From an uncultured Clostridia bacterium (GTDB taxonomy: Bacteria; Bacillota; Clostridia; Lachnospirales; Anaerotignaceae), in NCBI GenBank assembly GCA_958420075.1, contig CATZIM010000053.1, positions 1 to 9,480 on the forward strand: 9,480 nt of DNA, read 5' to 3'. Both the position numbers and the translations under genes were made by a program. The notes under the pieces are model-generated. The model saw nothing but the letters and a program-made list of their open reading frames with translations. It ran no database searches and was not told where the DNA came from. Shown here in pieces: positions 1 through 7,095 of the stretch (within the stretch, counting starts at the first letter, position 1; every line of letters begins with the position of its first letter).

Positions 1-825
1 AAAGGCTCCGGCATTTCTTCTTCCGCAGCGTATGAAGTGCTGGTGGGTACTGTCATCAACGCATTGTATTGTGAAAATAAACTGACACCTGTAGAAATTG
101 CGCAGATTGGTCAGTATGCGGAAAATGTGTACTTTGGCAAAATGAGTGGTCTCATGGACCAGACAGCGTCTTCCGTAGGCGGCGTTGTTGCCATTGATTT
201 TCGGGATAATGCAAATCCCATCGTAAGAAAACTGGACTTTGATTTCACAAAAGCAGGCTATGCTCTGTGTATCATTGATAGCGGCGCAGACCATGCGGAT
301 CTGTCCGATGAATATTCCGCTATTCCTATGGAAATGCGTCAGGTAGCAGCTCACTTCGGCAAAGAAGTGCTGCGGGAAGTGGCTCTGGCGGACTTTTTGA
401 CAGATATGGCCGCTGTTCGGGAAAAAGCAGGTGACCGCGCAACTCTGCGTGCATACCATTTCCTGAGAGATAACCAGAGAGCCATTGACGAAGCTGCAGC
501 GCTGGAAGCAGGAGATTTTGATAAGTTCTTATCTCTGGTGAAAGAATCTGGCTATTCTTCTTTCATGTATCTGCAGAATGTGTATGTTTCCGGCAGCGTG
601 GAACATCAGGAAGTGGCTTATGCTTTGGCAGCTTGTGAAGCGGCATTGGCGGGCAAAGGCGCTTACCGTGTTCATGGCGGTGGTTTTGCTGGCACCATTC
701 AGGCTTTTGTGCCTCAGGAAATGCTGGCTGGTTTTGTGGAACAGATGGAAAAAGCTGTGGGCAAGGGCAGATGCCATGTACTGTCCATTCGTCCCGCAGG
801 CGGTACAGAATTGATGAAGGTTTGA
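1..825 (+). CDS. galK: Galactokinase, 5'-truncated by the window
   Basis: This gene phosphorylates galactose to galactose-1-phosphate with ATP, the first step of the Leloir pathway, in the cytoplasm. The frame is open from base 1, and 274 residues are visible before the TGA. All three GHMP-kinase signatures are present: the phosphate-binding loop GSGISSSAA at bases 4-30, the substrate/catalytic segment GLMDQTASSVGG with its Asp at 157-159, and the C-terminal glycine-rich motif HGGGFAG near 673-693, equivalent to the GGGFGG motif of classical galactokinases. The GHMP loop normally lies about a third of the way into the protein, so the N-terminal part, including the galactose-recognition signature, lies upstream of the window. 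galE follows 21 bp downstream, so the genes are probably cotranscribed. The GTG at 37 is internal and not the start. The loop and C-terminal motif vary from E. coli GalK, as in a Firmicutes-type galactokinase. Confidence 0.93.
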   Translation, partial: KGSGISSSAAYEVLVGTVINALYCENKLTPVEIAQIGQYAENVYFGKMSGLMDQTASSVGGVVAIDFRDNANPIVRKLDFDFTKAGYALCIIDSGADHADLSDEYSAIPMEMRQVAAHFGKEVLREVALADFLTDMAAVREKAGDRATLRAYHFLRDNQRAIDEAAALEAGDFDKFLSLVKESGYSSFMYLQNVYVSGSVEHQEVAYALAACEAALAGKGAYRVHGGGFAGTIQAFVPQEMLAGFVEQMEKAVGKGRCHVLSIRPAGGTELMKV

Positions 826-846
826 GAAAAATAGGAGGGATGCTCT

Positions 847-1830
847 ATGGCAATTTTGGTATTGGGTGGCGCAGGCTATATCGGTTCTCATACGGTATAT
901 GCTCTGTGTGAAGCAGGCAGAGAAGTAGTCGTTGTGGATAATCTGGAAACAGGACACGCAGAAGCGGTACATCCTGACGCAAAGTTCTATAAAGGCGATA
1001 TTTCTGATAAGCCTTTCCTGAACGATGTGTTCCAGAAAGAAAATATCGAAGCAGTTATCCATTTCGCTGCTTATTCTCTGGTAGGGGAAAGCGTGGAAAA
1101 TCCCCTGAAATATTATGAAAATAACTTGAGCAAAACAAGAGATATGCTGGAAGTTATGGTAGCCAACGGCGTGGATAAATTTGTGTTCTCTTCCACAGCT
1201 GCGACTTATGGTGAACCGGAACGGGTACCCATTCTGGAAAACGACCGTACAGAACCTACCAATCCTTACGGTGAAACAAAACTGGCAATGGAAAAAATGT
1301 TCAAATGGACAGGCAACGCAACAGGCCTGCGTTATGTATCCCTGCGTTACTTCAACGCTTGTGGTGCTCATGTCAGCGGCAACATCGGGGAAGCACATAA
1401 TCCCGAAAGCCATCTGATTCCCCTGATTTTGCAGGTACCTAATGGTCAGCGTGAATTTATCAGCATTTTTGGCAATGACTATCCTACACCCGACGGCACA
1501 TGTATCCGTGACTACATCCATGTAACAGACTTGGCAGATGCCCACATTCTGGCAGTGGATTATCTGCTGAAAGGCGGTCAGAGTGATATTTTCAACCTGG
1601 GCAATGGCGTTGGTTTCTCCGTAAGAGAAGTTATCGAAACCGCAAGAAAAGTAACAGGTCATCCCATCCCCGCTAAAGAAGTGGCACGTCGTGCCGGCGA
1701 CCCCGCACAGCTCATTGCTTCCAGTGAGAAAGCGAAAAAAGTGCTGGGCTGGAACCCGCAGCATGACAGTCTGGAAGAAATCATTTCCACAGCATGGAAT
1801 TGGCACAAAAATCACCCCAATGGTTTTTGA
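847..1830 (+). CDS. galE: UDP-glucose 4-epimerase
   Basis: This enzyme interconverts UDP-galactose and UDP-glucose through a 4-keto intermediate, using tightly bound NAD. It is an extended short-chain dehydrogenase/reductase of 327 residues, a typical full length. The Rossmann glycine motif GGAGYIGS is at residues 7-14, followed by the acidic end of strand beta-2 in VVVDNLETG. The catalytic pair is the Y141-x3-K145 motif (YGETK) and Thr117 in FSSTAATYG, where E. coli GalE has Ser124. The substrate-side motif RYFNACGAH is at 167-175. The start is set by the ribosome binding site AGGAGGG at about 832-838, just upstream of ATG 847. It lies between galK and galT, as expected in a galactose operon where the epimerase regenerates UDP-glucose for GalT. 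I see no truncation or frameshift. Confidence 0.97.
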   Translation: MAILVLGGAGYIGSHTVYALCEAGREVVVVDNLETGHAEAVHPDAKFYKGDISDKPFLNDVFQKENIEAVIHFAAYSLVGESVENPLKYYENNLSKTRDMLEVMVANGVDKFVFSSTAATYGEPERVPILENDRTEPTNPYGETKLAMEKMFKWTGNATGLRYVSLRYFNACGAHVSGNIGEAHNPESHLIPLILQVPNGQREFISIFGNDYPTPDGTCIRDYIHVTDLADAHILAVDYLLKGGQSDIFNLGNGVGFSVREVIETARKVTGHPIPAKEVARRAGDPAQLIASSEKAKKVLGWNPQHDSLEEIISTAWNWHKNHPNGF

Positions 1831-1844
1831 GAAAGGGGAAAGAC

Positions 1845-3344
1845 ATGGTATATAAAGCAATTCGAGATTTGGCGCTCTACGGCGTCAGAACAGGGCTCAT
1901 TACAGAAGCGGATGTGCCTTATGTCATCAACCGTTTGATAGACGAAATGAAACTGGATGCTTATGAAGAACCAACAGGCGAAGCGGAAACAGATCTGGAA
2001 ACCATCTTGGCTGTTCTGCTGGAAGATGCCTGCAAACGGGAACTGATTCCTGACAGCATCGTATATAAAGATTTGTTCGATACAAAACTCATGGGTGTTA
2101 TGACACCTTTCCCCAGAGAAGTCATTGGGAAATTCCGTGAACTTCACGCAGAAGACCCGGAAAAAGCAACAGACTGGTATTATGACTTTAGCTGCAATAC
2201 AGACTACATTCGCAGATACCGCATCAAAAAGGATATGCGTTGGAAAACCATGACAGAATATGGTGAAATCGACATCACCATTAACCTGTCCAAGCCGGAA
2301 AAAGACCCCAAAGCCATTGCGGCAGCAAAACTGGCTCCTCAGAGCGGTTATCCCAAATGTATGCTTTGTCGGGAAAATGAAGGCTACGCAGGTCGAGTGA
2401 ACCACCCCGCCAGAGAAAACCACCGCATCATTCCTCTGCGTATTGCGGGAAATGATTGGTTCTTCCAGTATTCTCCCTATGTGTATTACAATGAACACTG
2501 TATCGTGTTCAATGGACAGCATGTGCCTATGAAAATCGACAGAAACGCTTTTGCGAAAATGTTCGATTTCATCAACTTCCTGCCTCATTACTTCGTAGGC
2601 TCCAACGCAGATTTGCCTATCGTAGGCGGTTCTATCCTGTCCCATGACCATTTCCAGGGCGGACGTTATACCTTTGCCATGGAACGGGCAGAAGTGGAAC
2701 GGAAAGCAGTCTGCAAGGGCTTTGAGGACGTAGAAATGGGCGTTGTAAAATGGCCTATGTCCGTTATCCGCATTTCCCACAAAGACCATAATCGTTTGAT
2801 TGACTGCGCAGATATGATTCTGAAAAACTGGCGTGGTTATACAGACGAAGATGCTTTTATCTTTGCGGAAACAGATGGGGAACCGCATAACACCATTACG
2901 CCTATTGCGAGAAAACGTGGCGACAAGTACGAACTGGATCTGGTACTGCGTAATAACATCACCACAGAAGAACATCCTCTGGGTGTGTACCATCCTCATA
3001 GCCATCTGCACCATATCAAGAAAGAAAATATCGGCTTGATTGAGGTTATGGGTCTTGCGGTACTGCCTGCCAGACTGAAAGAAGAAATGCAGTGCTTGAA
3101 AGAAGCTATCCTTTCCGGCGCTGATTTGGAAGCAGACGAAAAGACTAGCAGCCATGCCCAGTGGGCACGGGAATTCCTGAAAAAATATGATACTGTCACA
3201 GCGGAAAACCTGGACAGCATCATTCAGGAAGAAATCGGCTTGGTATTCGCGCAGGTTCTGGAAGATGCCGGCGTATATAAAAGAACAGCAGAAGGTCAGG
3301 CGGCCTTTGACCGCTTCCTGCGTTACTGCGGCGCGGAAATCTGA
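1845..3344 (+). CDS. galT: Galactose-1-phosphate uridylyltransferase, Firmicutes family 2
   Basis: This enzyme transfers UMP from UDP-glucose to galactose-1-phosphate, giving UDP-galactose and glucose-1-phosphate. The protein has 499 residues, much longer than E. coli GalT, and matches the long family-2 GalT of Firmicutes. Features include CMLC at 172-175, the conserved block NEGYAGR followed by NHPARENHR (178-194), the active-site segment SHDHFQGG (266-273), and HPHSHLHH (383-390). By analogy with HPHGQ of classical GalT, His269 would be the nucleophile that carries UMP and Gln271 its helper; this alignment is inferred. I chose ATG 1845 over an upstream ATG at 1794, which lies inside galE. 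ATG 1845 is 14 bp after the galE stop and is preceded by AAAGGGG. It is the last gene of the operon; the bidirectional-looking hairpin lies about 30 bp further on. Confidence 0.96.
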   Translation: MVYKAIRDLALYGVRTGLITEADVPYVINRLIDEMKLDAYEEPTGEAETDLETILAVLLEDACKRELIPDSIVYKDLFDTKLMGVMTPFPREVIGKFRELHAEDPEKATDWYYDFSCNTDYIRRYRIKKDMRWKTMTEYGEIDITINLSKPEKDPKAIAAAKLAPQSGYPKCMLCRENEGYAGRVNHPARENHRIIPLRIAGNDWFFQYSPYVYYNEHCIVFNGQHVPMKIDRNAFAKMFDFINFLPHYFVGSNADLPIVGGSILSHDHFQGGRYTFAMERAEVERKAVCKGFEDVEMGVVKWPMSVIRISHKDHNRLIDCADMILKNWRGYTDEDAFIFAETDGEPHNTITPIARKRGDKYELDLVLRNNITTEEHPLGVYHPHSHLHHIKKENIGLIEVMGLAVLPARLKEEMQCLKEAILSGADLEADEKTSSHAQWAREFLKKYDTVTAENLDSIIQEEIGLVFAQVLEDAGVYKRTAEGQAAFDRFLRYCGAEI

Positions 3345-3372
3345 TTCCTTCAGTAAAAATAAAATAACAGAT

Positions 3373-3413
3373 AAAAAACAGAAGAGCAGGGGTGGAGAAT
3401 CCCTGCTCTTCTG
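3373..3413 (-). terminator. Intrinsic terminator between convergent gal and thi operons
   Basis: A 13-bp perfect inverted repeat (3379-3391 pairing with 3401-3413, 9-nt loop) lies in the 109-bp gap between the galT and tenI stops. Read on the minus strand, the stem is followed directly by TTTTTT (3378-3373) and more T-rich sequence, which makes a good rho-independent terminator for the thi operon. On the plus strand the bases after the stem (CTGTCTTGG) are poor in T, so it may stop gal transcription only partially, helped by stem strength. The rest of the gap holds nothing else convincing. Confidence 0.88.
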
Positions 3414-3453
3414 CTGTCTTGGAATATGTTATCAAATATTTGAAAGTAAGCTT

Positions 3454-4032
3454 TTATAATTGCATCATGCCAGACATGATGCAGCCGCCTTTGGCACCGC
3501 AGTCCATGACTTCCTGTAATTGTTTTTCATTGATTTTGATGCCGCCAATGGCGTAAACAGGAATGGATACCCTGCGGCAGACTTCTTCCAGAAAAACAAG
3601 TCCTCTGGGTGGAAGTCCTTTTTTGCAGTCTGTGGCATAAATATGCCCGGCGGTGATGTAAGTTGCACCTAGTTTTTCCGCTTCTTCCGCCTCTGCTGGT
3701 GCGTGAATGGAGGTTCCCACAAGAGAGAAACCGGAAAGTTCTTCTTTGTGGGCACGGAGCAGAGGAAGGGGCAGATGGATGGCGTCACAGCCCAGTTCTT
3801 TTGCTGCACGGAAATAGGTGTGCAGGATACAGGGAACGTTATGACGCTGACAGATTGCCAATACATCTTTTGCCAGAGCGGTGTATTCTGCTTCTGACAA
3901 GTCTTTTTCCCGCAGAATCAGACCTTTGGGATGGTGTTTGCAGATTTCTTCTATCTGTTCCAGAAAAGGACGTTTGCTCAATGTGCGGTTTGTCACCGCA
4001 AGAGTATGGGAAAACAAAGCATCATCATACAT
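3454..4032 (-). CDS. tenI: Thiazole tautomerase TenI-like protein (ThiE/TenI family)
   Basis: This is a small TIM-barrel protein of the thiamine-phosphate-synthase/TenI family, 192 residues. It most likely tautomerises the ThiG product (thiazole carboxylate phosphate) to the form used for coupling. The decisive segment is AGHIYATDCKKGL (residues 128-140), which closely matches B. subtilis TenI GHVFETDCKKGL including the active-site His (here His130). ThiE proteins have a Pro at that position (GPxFxTxTK). The ThiE pyrophosphate-site signature HLGQxD is also absent: the equivalent stretch reads HLPLPLL (86-92). Other family landmarks are VGTSIHAP (105-112), VYAIGGI (159-165) and the C-terminal phosphate-binding IMSG (185-188). 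The start ATG overlaps the thiH stop by 8 bp (ATGTATGA), so translation is probably coupled. Automatic annotation would likely call it thiE; a residual synthase role cannot be excluded from sequence alone. Confidence 0.82.
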   Translation of the reverse strand: MYDDALFSHTLAVTNRTLSKRPFLEQIEEICKHHPKGLILREKDLSEAEYTALAKDVLAICQRHNVPCILHTYFRAAKELGCDAIHLPLPLLRAHKEELSGFSLVGTSIHAPAEAEEAEKLGATYITAGHIYATDCKKGLPPRGLVFLEEVCRRVSIPVYAIGGIKINEKQLQEVMDCGAKGGCIMSGMMQL

Positions 4033-5239
4033 AGATATAATCGCTCATGACCGGCTGGAGATTATTTTTCAGCAGTGTGTCATAAACTTCCTGTACAGAT
4101 CTGCCGTCATCGATCTCGAACTGGTCGTCTCCTTTCTTTTCGGTTTCCTCGGAATGTTCGCCAATACCGGTGCTGACACCTGCGGAAATTTTGGTGGCAG
4201 CAATGTTCACCAGATTGTCACGGACACGGGCACATTCTCTGCTGGAAATGGTGATGTTTGCGAAAGGCATGAACAGACGATACGCGCATACCACCTGTAA
4301 AAGCTGTGTTTCGTGAACATCCATGGGATTGATGCGGTCATTGTTGATGATGGGGCGCAGTCTGGGACAGGAGAACGCGATTTCCGCATGAGGATATTTC
4401 CGCTGAAGCAGATAAGCATGATAGCCTGTTGCGAAAGCGTCCTTGCGGAAGTCATCCAGACCCAGCAATGCGGCAAAACCAACACCACGCATACCGCCTT
4501 TCAGGGCACGTTCCTGAGCGTTCAGACGGTAAGGGAAAATCCGCTTGTGTCCTGCCAGATGCAAGGTTTCGTATTTATCAGAATTGTATGTTTCCTGGAA
4601 AACCGTTACATAATCGGCGCCGCATTCATGGAGATATGCGTATTCGTCGGAGTTGACAGGATAGATTTCCAGACCGATGACTTTGAAATATTTCTTTGCA
4701 ATTTTGCAGGCTCCCCCGATGTATTGTACTGTGGATTTGCTGCGGCTTTCTCCGGTAAGAATCAGGATTTCCTGCAATCCTGTTTTGGCGATGGCTGCCA
4801 TTTCTTTATCGATTTCTTCTGCGTTCAGCTGGGCACGGTTGATTTTATTGTGGTAGTTGAAACCGCAGTAAATGCAGTAGTTTTCGCAGTAGTTGGCAAT
4901 GTAGATAGGTGTGAACATGTATACACTGTTACCAAAATGCTTTCTGGTTTCCACACGGGCTGCCTGTGCGATGTCCTCCAGAAAAGGCAGAGCGGCAGGG
5001 GAGAGCAGTGCTGCGAAGTCCTCAGGGGTACGGCTGTCATGGACCAAAGCACGGCGTACATCCGCTTCTGTGTACTTGTCGTAATCATAAGCTTCCATGG
5101 CCGCAACGACCTGATCCATCACATCGGATTCCAGCACTTCCATACCGGGCAGATAGGTCATGTGGTCAATGCGGTTTTTCTTTTGGTCTTCCAGAATTTC
5201 TTCACTTAAAATACTTTCGTTCAAATGTTCCTGACTCAT
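4025..5239 (-). CDS. thiH: 2-iminoacetate synthase ThiH (tyrosine lyase, radical SAM)
   Basis: This enzyme cleaves tyrosine to p-cresol and dehydroglycine (2-iminoacetate), the glycine-derived unit that ThiG builds into the thiazole ring. The 404-residue length is close to that of known ThiH proteins. The radical-SAM cluster motif CENYCIYC (Cys118, Cys122, Cys125) would hold the 4Fe-4S cluster that reduces S-adenosylmethionine. LTGE (161-164) sits where radical-SAM proteins bind the SAM amino group. Further conserved-looking blocks are SCPRLRP (290-296), TISSRE (330-335) and GVSTGIGEH (354-362). The start ATG at 5239 follows a GAGGTG ribosome binding site, 13 bp after the thiG stop. ThiH replaces the oxygen-dependent glycine oxidase ThiO of aerobes, which points to an anaerobic host. 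Its stop overlaps the tenI start. Confidence 0.96.
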   Translation of the reverse strand: MSQEHLNESILSEEILEDQKKNRIDHMTYLPGMEVLESDVMDQVVAAMEAYDYDKYTEADVRRALVHDSRTPEDFAALLSPAALPFLEDIAQAARVETRKHFGNSVYMFTPIYIANYCENYCIYCGFNYHNKINRAQLNAEEIDKEMAAIAKTGLQEILILTGESRSKSTVQYIGGACKIAKKYFKVIGLEIYPVNSDEYAYLHECGADYVTVFQETYNSDKYETLHLAGHKRIFPYRLNAQERALKGGMRGVGFAALLGLDDFRKDAFATGYHAYLLQRKYPHAEIAFSCPRLRPIINNDRINPMDVHETQLLQVVCAYRLFMPFANITISSRECARVRDNLVNIAATKISAGVSTGIGEHSEETEKKGDDQFEIDDGRSVQEVYDTLLKNNLQPVMSDYIYV

Positions 5240-5252
5240 GTTCTTTCACCTC

Positions 5253-6026
5253 TCAATCCTGCAAAAATCCTGTCAGCGGAGAAGATGCACTAGCGCCTTT
5301 TTCAAGGGTTCTGCCAAGACCTGCCAGATAAGCGCTGCGTCCTGCTTCAATGGCTTTTTTGAATGCTTCTGCCATCAATTCCACGTTTCCGGCGGTGGCA
5401 ACAGCAGTGTTTGCCATGATGGCAGCAGCACCCATTTCCATGGCTTCGCAAGCCTGAGAAGGTCTGCCGATACCTGCGTCTACGATGATGGGCAGGTTCA
5501 TTTCATCAATGAGAATCTGGATAAATTCTTTGGTACACAGACCTTTGTTGGAACCGATGGGAGCACCCAGAGGCATGATGCAGGCAGCACCGGCATTTTC
5601 CAGATCTCTTGCTACATTCAGGTCGGGATACATGTAAGGCATTACGATGAAGCCGTCTTTTGCCAGCATTTCTGTGGCGCGGATGGTTTCCTGATTGTCA
5701 GGCAGCAGATATTTGGAGTCACGCATGATTTCTACTTTGACAAAGTTCCCACAACCCAGTTCTCTGGAAAGTTTTGCAATGCGCACAGCTTCTTCCGCGT
5801 TTCTGGCACCGGAAGTGTTTGGCAGCAGGGTAACGGTATCGGGAATATAGTCCAGAATGTTGGCAAGGCCGCCTTCGTTGGCGCGGCGTACAGCCAGTGT
5901 GATGATCTGTGCTTCTGCTTTTTCCACACAAGCCTTTACCAGATCCAGAGAAAATTTCCCGGAGCCAAGAATGAAACGGGATGTGAATTCGTGTCCGCCT
6001 AAAATGAGTTTGTCATTGTTCTGCAT
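5253..6026 (-). CDS. thiG: Thiazole synthase
   Basis: ThiG condenses 1-deoxy-D-xylulose-5-phosphate, dehydroglycine and the sulfur of ThiS-thiocarboxylate into the thiazole phosphate ring. It is a TIM-barrel protein of 257 residues from the chosen start. Visible signatures are LPNTSGA (68-74), Lys97 in NFVKVEIM, which aligns with the Schiff-base lysine Lys96 of B. subtilis ThiG, the phosphate-binding loop GAPIGSNKG (154-162), [10 protein letters not shown] (183-192) and a C-terminal segment [17 protein letters not shown]. An upstream TTG at 6050 would add eight residues. ATG 6026 is preferred because AAGGA lies 8 bp before it and the ThiG fold begins right after ([15 protein letters not shown]). 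thiF ends 33 bp upstream and thiH starts 13 bp downstream, so all are on one transcript. Confidence 0.96.
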   Translation of the reverse strand: MQNNDKLILGGHEFTSRFILGSGKFSLDLVKACVEKAEAQIITLAVRRANEGGLANILDYIPDTVTLLPNTSGARNAEEAVRIAKLSRELGCGNFVKVEIMRDSKYLLPDNQETIRATEMLAKDGFIVMPYMYPDLNVARDLENAGAACIMPLGAPIGSNKGLCTKEFIQILIDEMNLPIIVDAGIGRPSQACEAMEMGAAAIMANTAVATAGNVELMAEAFKKAIEAGRSAYLAGLGRTLEKGASASSPLTGFLQD

Positions 6027-6059
6027 GATAAAATTCCTTCTTTCTTCCAAAATCAGATA

Positions 6060-6701
6060 TTATACGGTTTCTTCGCCCAGAAGCAGACGGGCGATCATAT
6101 TGGATTCATGGGCAGCGCAGAGTGCGGCTCTGGGTGCCATGAGGCATTGTCCATGGGCGATATCAGTGGTTTCGTCGCCACAGAGATAAAAATTGCTGCC
6201 AATCTTTCGGGTATGAATGGTGTTGCTGCTGCCAAAGCCTGCCATGCCGGAAGCACAGACCAGTTTTTTCTGGGGAAAACATTCCAGTATGCCGTTGACA
6301 AACATCGCTTTTGTTTCTGCGTTGTCAAAGGCTTCGCAGATGATGTCCGCATCCGCAAAAAGGGTTTTCAGATTTTCGCTGGTCACTTTTACACAGTCTG
6401 TGGTGATGTCCAGATAAGGATTGATCTGGAGCAGCTGTTCTTTCAGAGCATCTGTTTTATACATGCCCACATGGCGCAGCAGATATTGCTGGCGATTCAG
6501 ATTGGTCAGGTCTACACGGTCAAAGTCAATGAGGTGCAGATGTCCCACCCCAAGGCGTGCCAAAGCGAAAGCAACATTGGAACCAAGTCCGCCCAGGCCT
6601 GCAATGGCAACATGTCCGGCATCCAGCTTTTCCTGATAGGCTGCTGTGTGGCGTTCCACCAATGCTTCATAGATTTCTGTTTTCGTAAATGGATGCATCA
6701 T
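6060..6701 (-). CDS. thiF: Sulfur carrier protein ThiS adenylyltransferase, short ThiF
   Basis: ThiF activates the C-terminal glycine of ThiS by adenylation so that sulfur can be added as a thiocarboxylate. It is an E1-like Rossmann protein of 213 residues, shorter than the roughly 250 residues of E. coli ThiF. The ATP loop GLGGLGS is at 35-41, followed by the nucleotide-binding block IDFDRVDLTNLNRQ (58-71), Lys82 in YKTDALKE, and EAFDNAETK (123-131), all in the usual E1 order. There is no CxxC pair, so the zinc knot of E. coli ThiF/MoeB appears absent, as in the short ThiF subfamily of Clostridia-type thi clusters. The start ATG shares one base with the thiS stop (TGATG), implying coupled translation; a second Met follows directly and could be the true start. 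Confidence 0.93.
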   Translation of the reverse strand: MMHPFTKTEIYEALVERHTAAYQEKLDAGHVAIAGLGGLGSNVAFALARLGVGHLHLIDFDRVDLTNLNRQQYLLRHVGMYKTDALKEQLLQINPYLDITTDCVKVTSENLKTLFADADIICEAFDNAETKAMFVNGILECFPQKKLVCASGMAGFGSSNTIHTRKIGSNFYLCGDETTDIAHGQCLMAPRAALCAAHESNMIARLLLGEETV

Positions 6702-6898
6702 CAGCCGCCTCCTACAAAACTGACAATTTCGATCTTATCGCCGTCATTAAGATATGTGGTGTCGTATTTGCTTTTGGGCAGGATTTCTCCGTTTTTTTCC
6801 ACTGCGATGTATGTCCGGCGGTAGTTGTTTTCGTCCAGATATGCACCAAGGGTTTTCGGTGCGGACAAGGTCAATGTTTTTCCGTTAATGGTGATCAT
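6701..6898 (-). CDS. thiS: Sulfur carrier protein ThiS
   Basis: This is a small ubiquitin-like beta-grasp protein of 65 residues whose C-terminal glycine is adenylated by ThiF and converted to a thiocarboxylate, the sulfur donor for ThiG. It ends in IEIVSFVGGG, the hallmark flexible tail with Gly-Gly at the very C terminus, as in B. subtilis ThiS (HFVGGG). The N-terminal pattern MITINGKTLTL and the central NDGDKIEIV fit the fold. It is the first gene of the thi operon, with a strong ribosome binding site AAAGGAGG at about 6907-6914 upstream of ATG 6898. Its stop overlaps the thiF start. Expression is expected to depend on readthrough of the TPP riboswitch terminator, and apparently of a second hairpin, in the leader. 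Confidence 0.96.
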   Translation of the reverse strand: MITINGKTLTLSAPKTLGAYLDENNYRRTYIAVEKNGEILPKSKYDTTYLNDGDKIEIVSFVGGG

Positions 6899-6924
6899 TC
6901 AGAAGCCTCCTTTCCAGCGGCGGC

Positions 6925-6981
6925 AAGAAAAAAGAGCTCACAAAGAAATACACCCGTGGTGGTGCACCCCTTCATGAACTC
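6925..6981 (-). terminator. Second terminator-like hairpin (T2) in the thi leader
   Basis: In minus-strand RNA, 6981-6961 pairs with 6954-6934 over 21 consecutive base pairs (14 Watson-Crick, 7 G-U) around a 6-nt loop, and is followed by UUUUUU then CUU (6933-6925), the form of an intrinsic terminator. On the plus strand the same arms have seven mismatches, all at the G-U positions, so the structure belongs to the thi transcript. It lies only about 11 nt upstream of the thiS ribosome binding site. A short alternative hairpin (UGAAC-AAGA-GUUCA, 6987-6974) uses part of the 5' arm and could act as antiterminator. Confidence 0.72.
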
Positions 6982-7050
6982 TTGTTCACTCTCAACGCTG
7001 CCAATATTCTGTTTCCGTAAAAAGTTCTGGCTTTGGTCTGTCTGTACGCA

Positions 7051-7080
7051 ATAAAAATAGGGAGATGCAACGCATCTCCC
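7051..7080 (-). terminator. TPP-riboswitch expression-platform terminator (T1)
   Basis: On the minus strand GGGAGATGC (7080-7072) and GCATCTCCC (7068-7060) form a 9-bp stem with a GTT loop, followed by TATTTTTATT. This is a standard rho-independent terminator, starting about 16 nt after the TPP aptamer. A competing pairing is visible: TGCCAACGT at the 3' side of the aptamer (7112-7104) can pair with GCGTTGCA (7073-7066) with one bulged C, which would break the T1 stem when TPP is absent. With TPP bound, the aptamer holds that strand and T1 forms. The terminator is seen in sequence; the switching mechanism is inferred. Confidence 0.9.
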
Positions 7081-7095
7081 GAAAATTCATTCTAT

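Noticed and set aside
529..3155. Two long minus-strand frames (443 and 447 codons) opposite galK/galE and galT
   Set aside because: They lie antisense to clearly recognised enzymes, overlap each other, have Cys/Phe/His-rich composition typical of reverse-strand shadows, and show no motif or ribosome binding site.
3432..3443. Perfect 12-bp palindrome TCAAATATTTGA after tenI
   Set aside because: It is short, AT-rich, without loop or U-run, lies next to a much better terminator, and is not near any promoter.
3187..3459. Plus-strand 90-codon frame crossing the galT end and the intergenic terminator
   Set aside because: It overlaps galT out of frame and runs through the terminator hairpin; no ribosome binding site or domain.
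6027..6050. Eight-residue N-terminal extension of ThiG from TTG 6050
   Set aside because: The extension includes the ribosome binding site of ATG 6026, and the ThiG fold aligns from that ATG.
4313..6824. Long plus-strand frames (298, 254 and 238 codons) opposite thiH, thiG and thiF
   Set aside because: They are antisense shadows of well-supported thi genes, with odd composition and no recognisable domains.
6934..6981. T-box riboswitch suggested by GGGGTGCACCACCACGGG in the thi leader
   Set aside because: The order of bases does not give the T-box bulge (no UGGN in the right place), and only about 65 nt separate it from T1, too short for a Stem I specifier domain.
6689..7054. Plus-strand frame of 121 codons across thiS and its leader
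   Set aside because: It runs antisense to thiS and to both structured RNA elements, and its sequence shows no domain; the conserved hairpins explain the bases.
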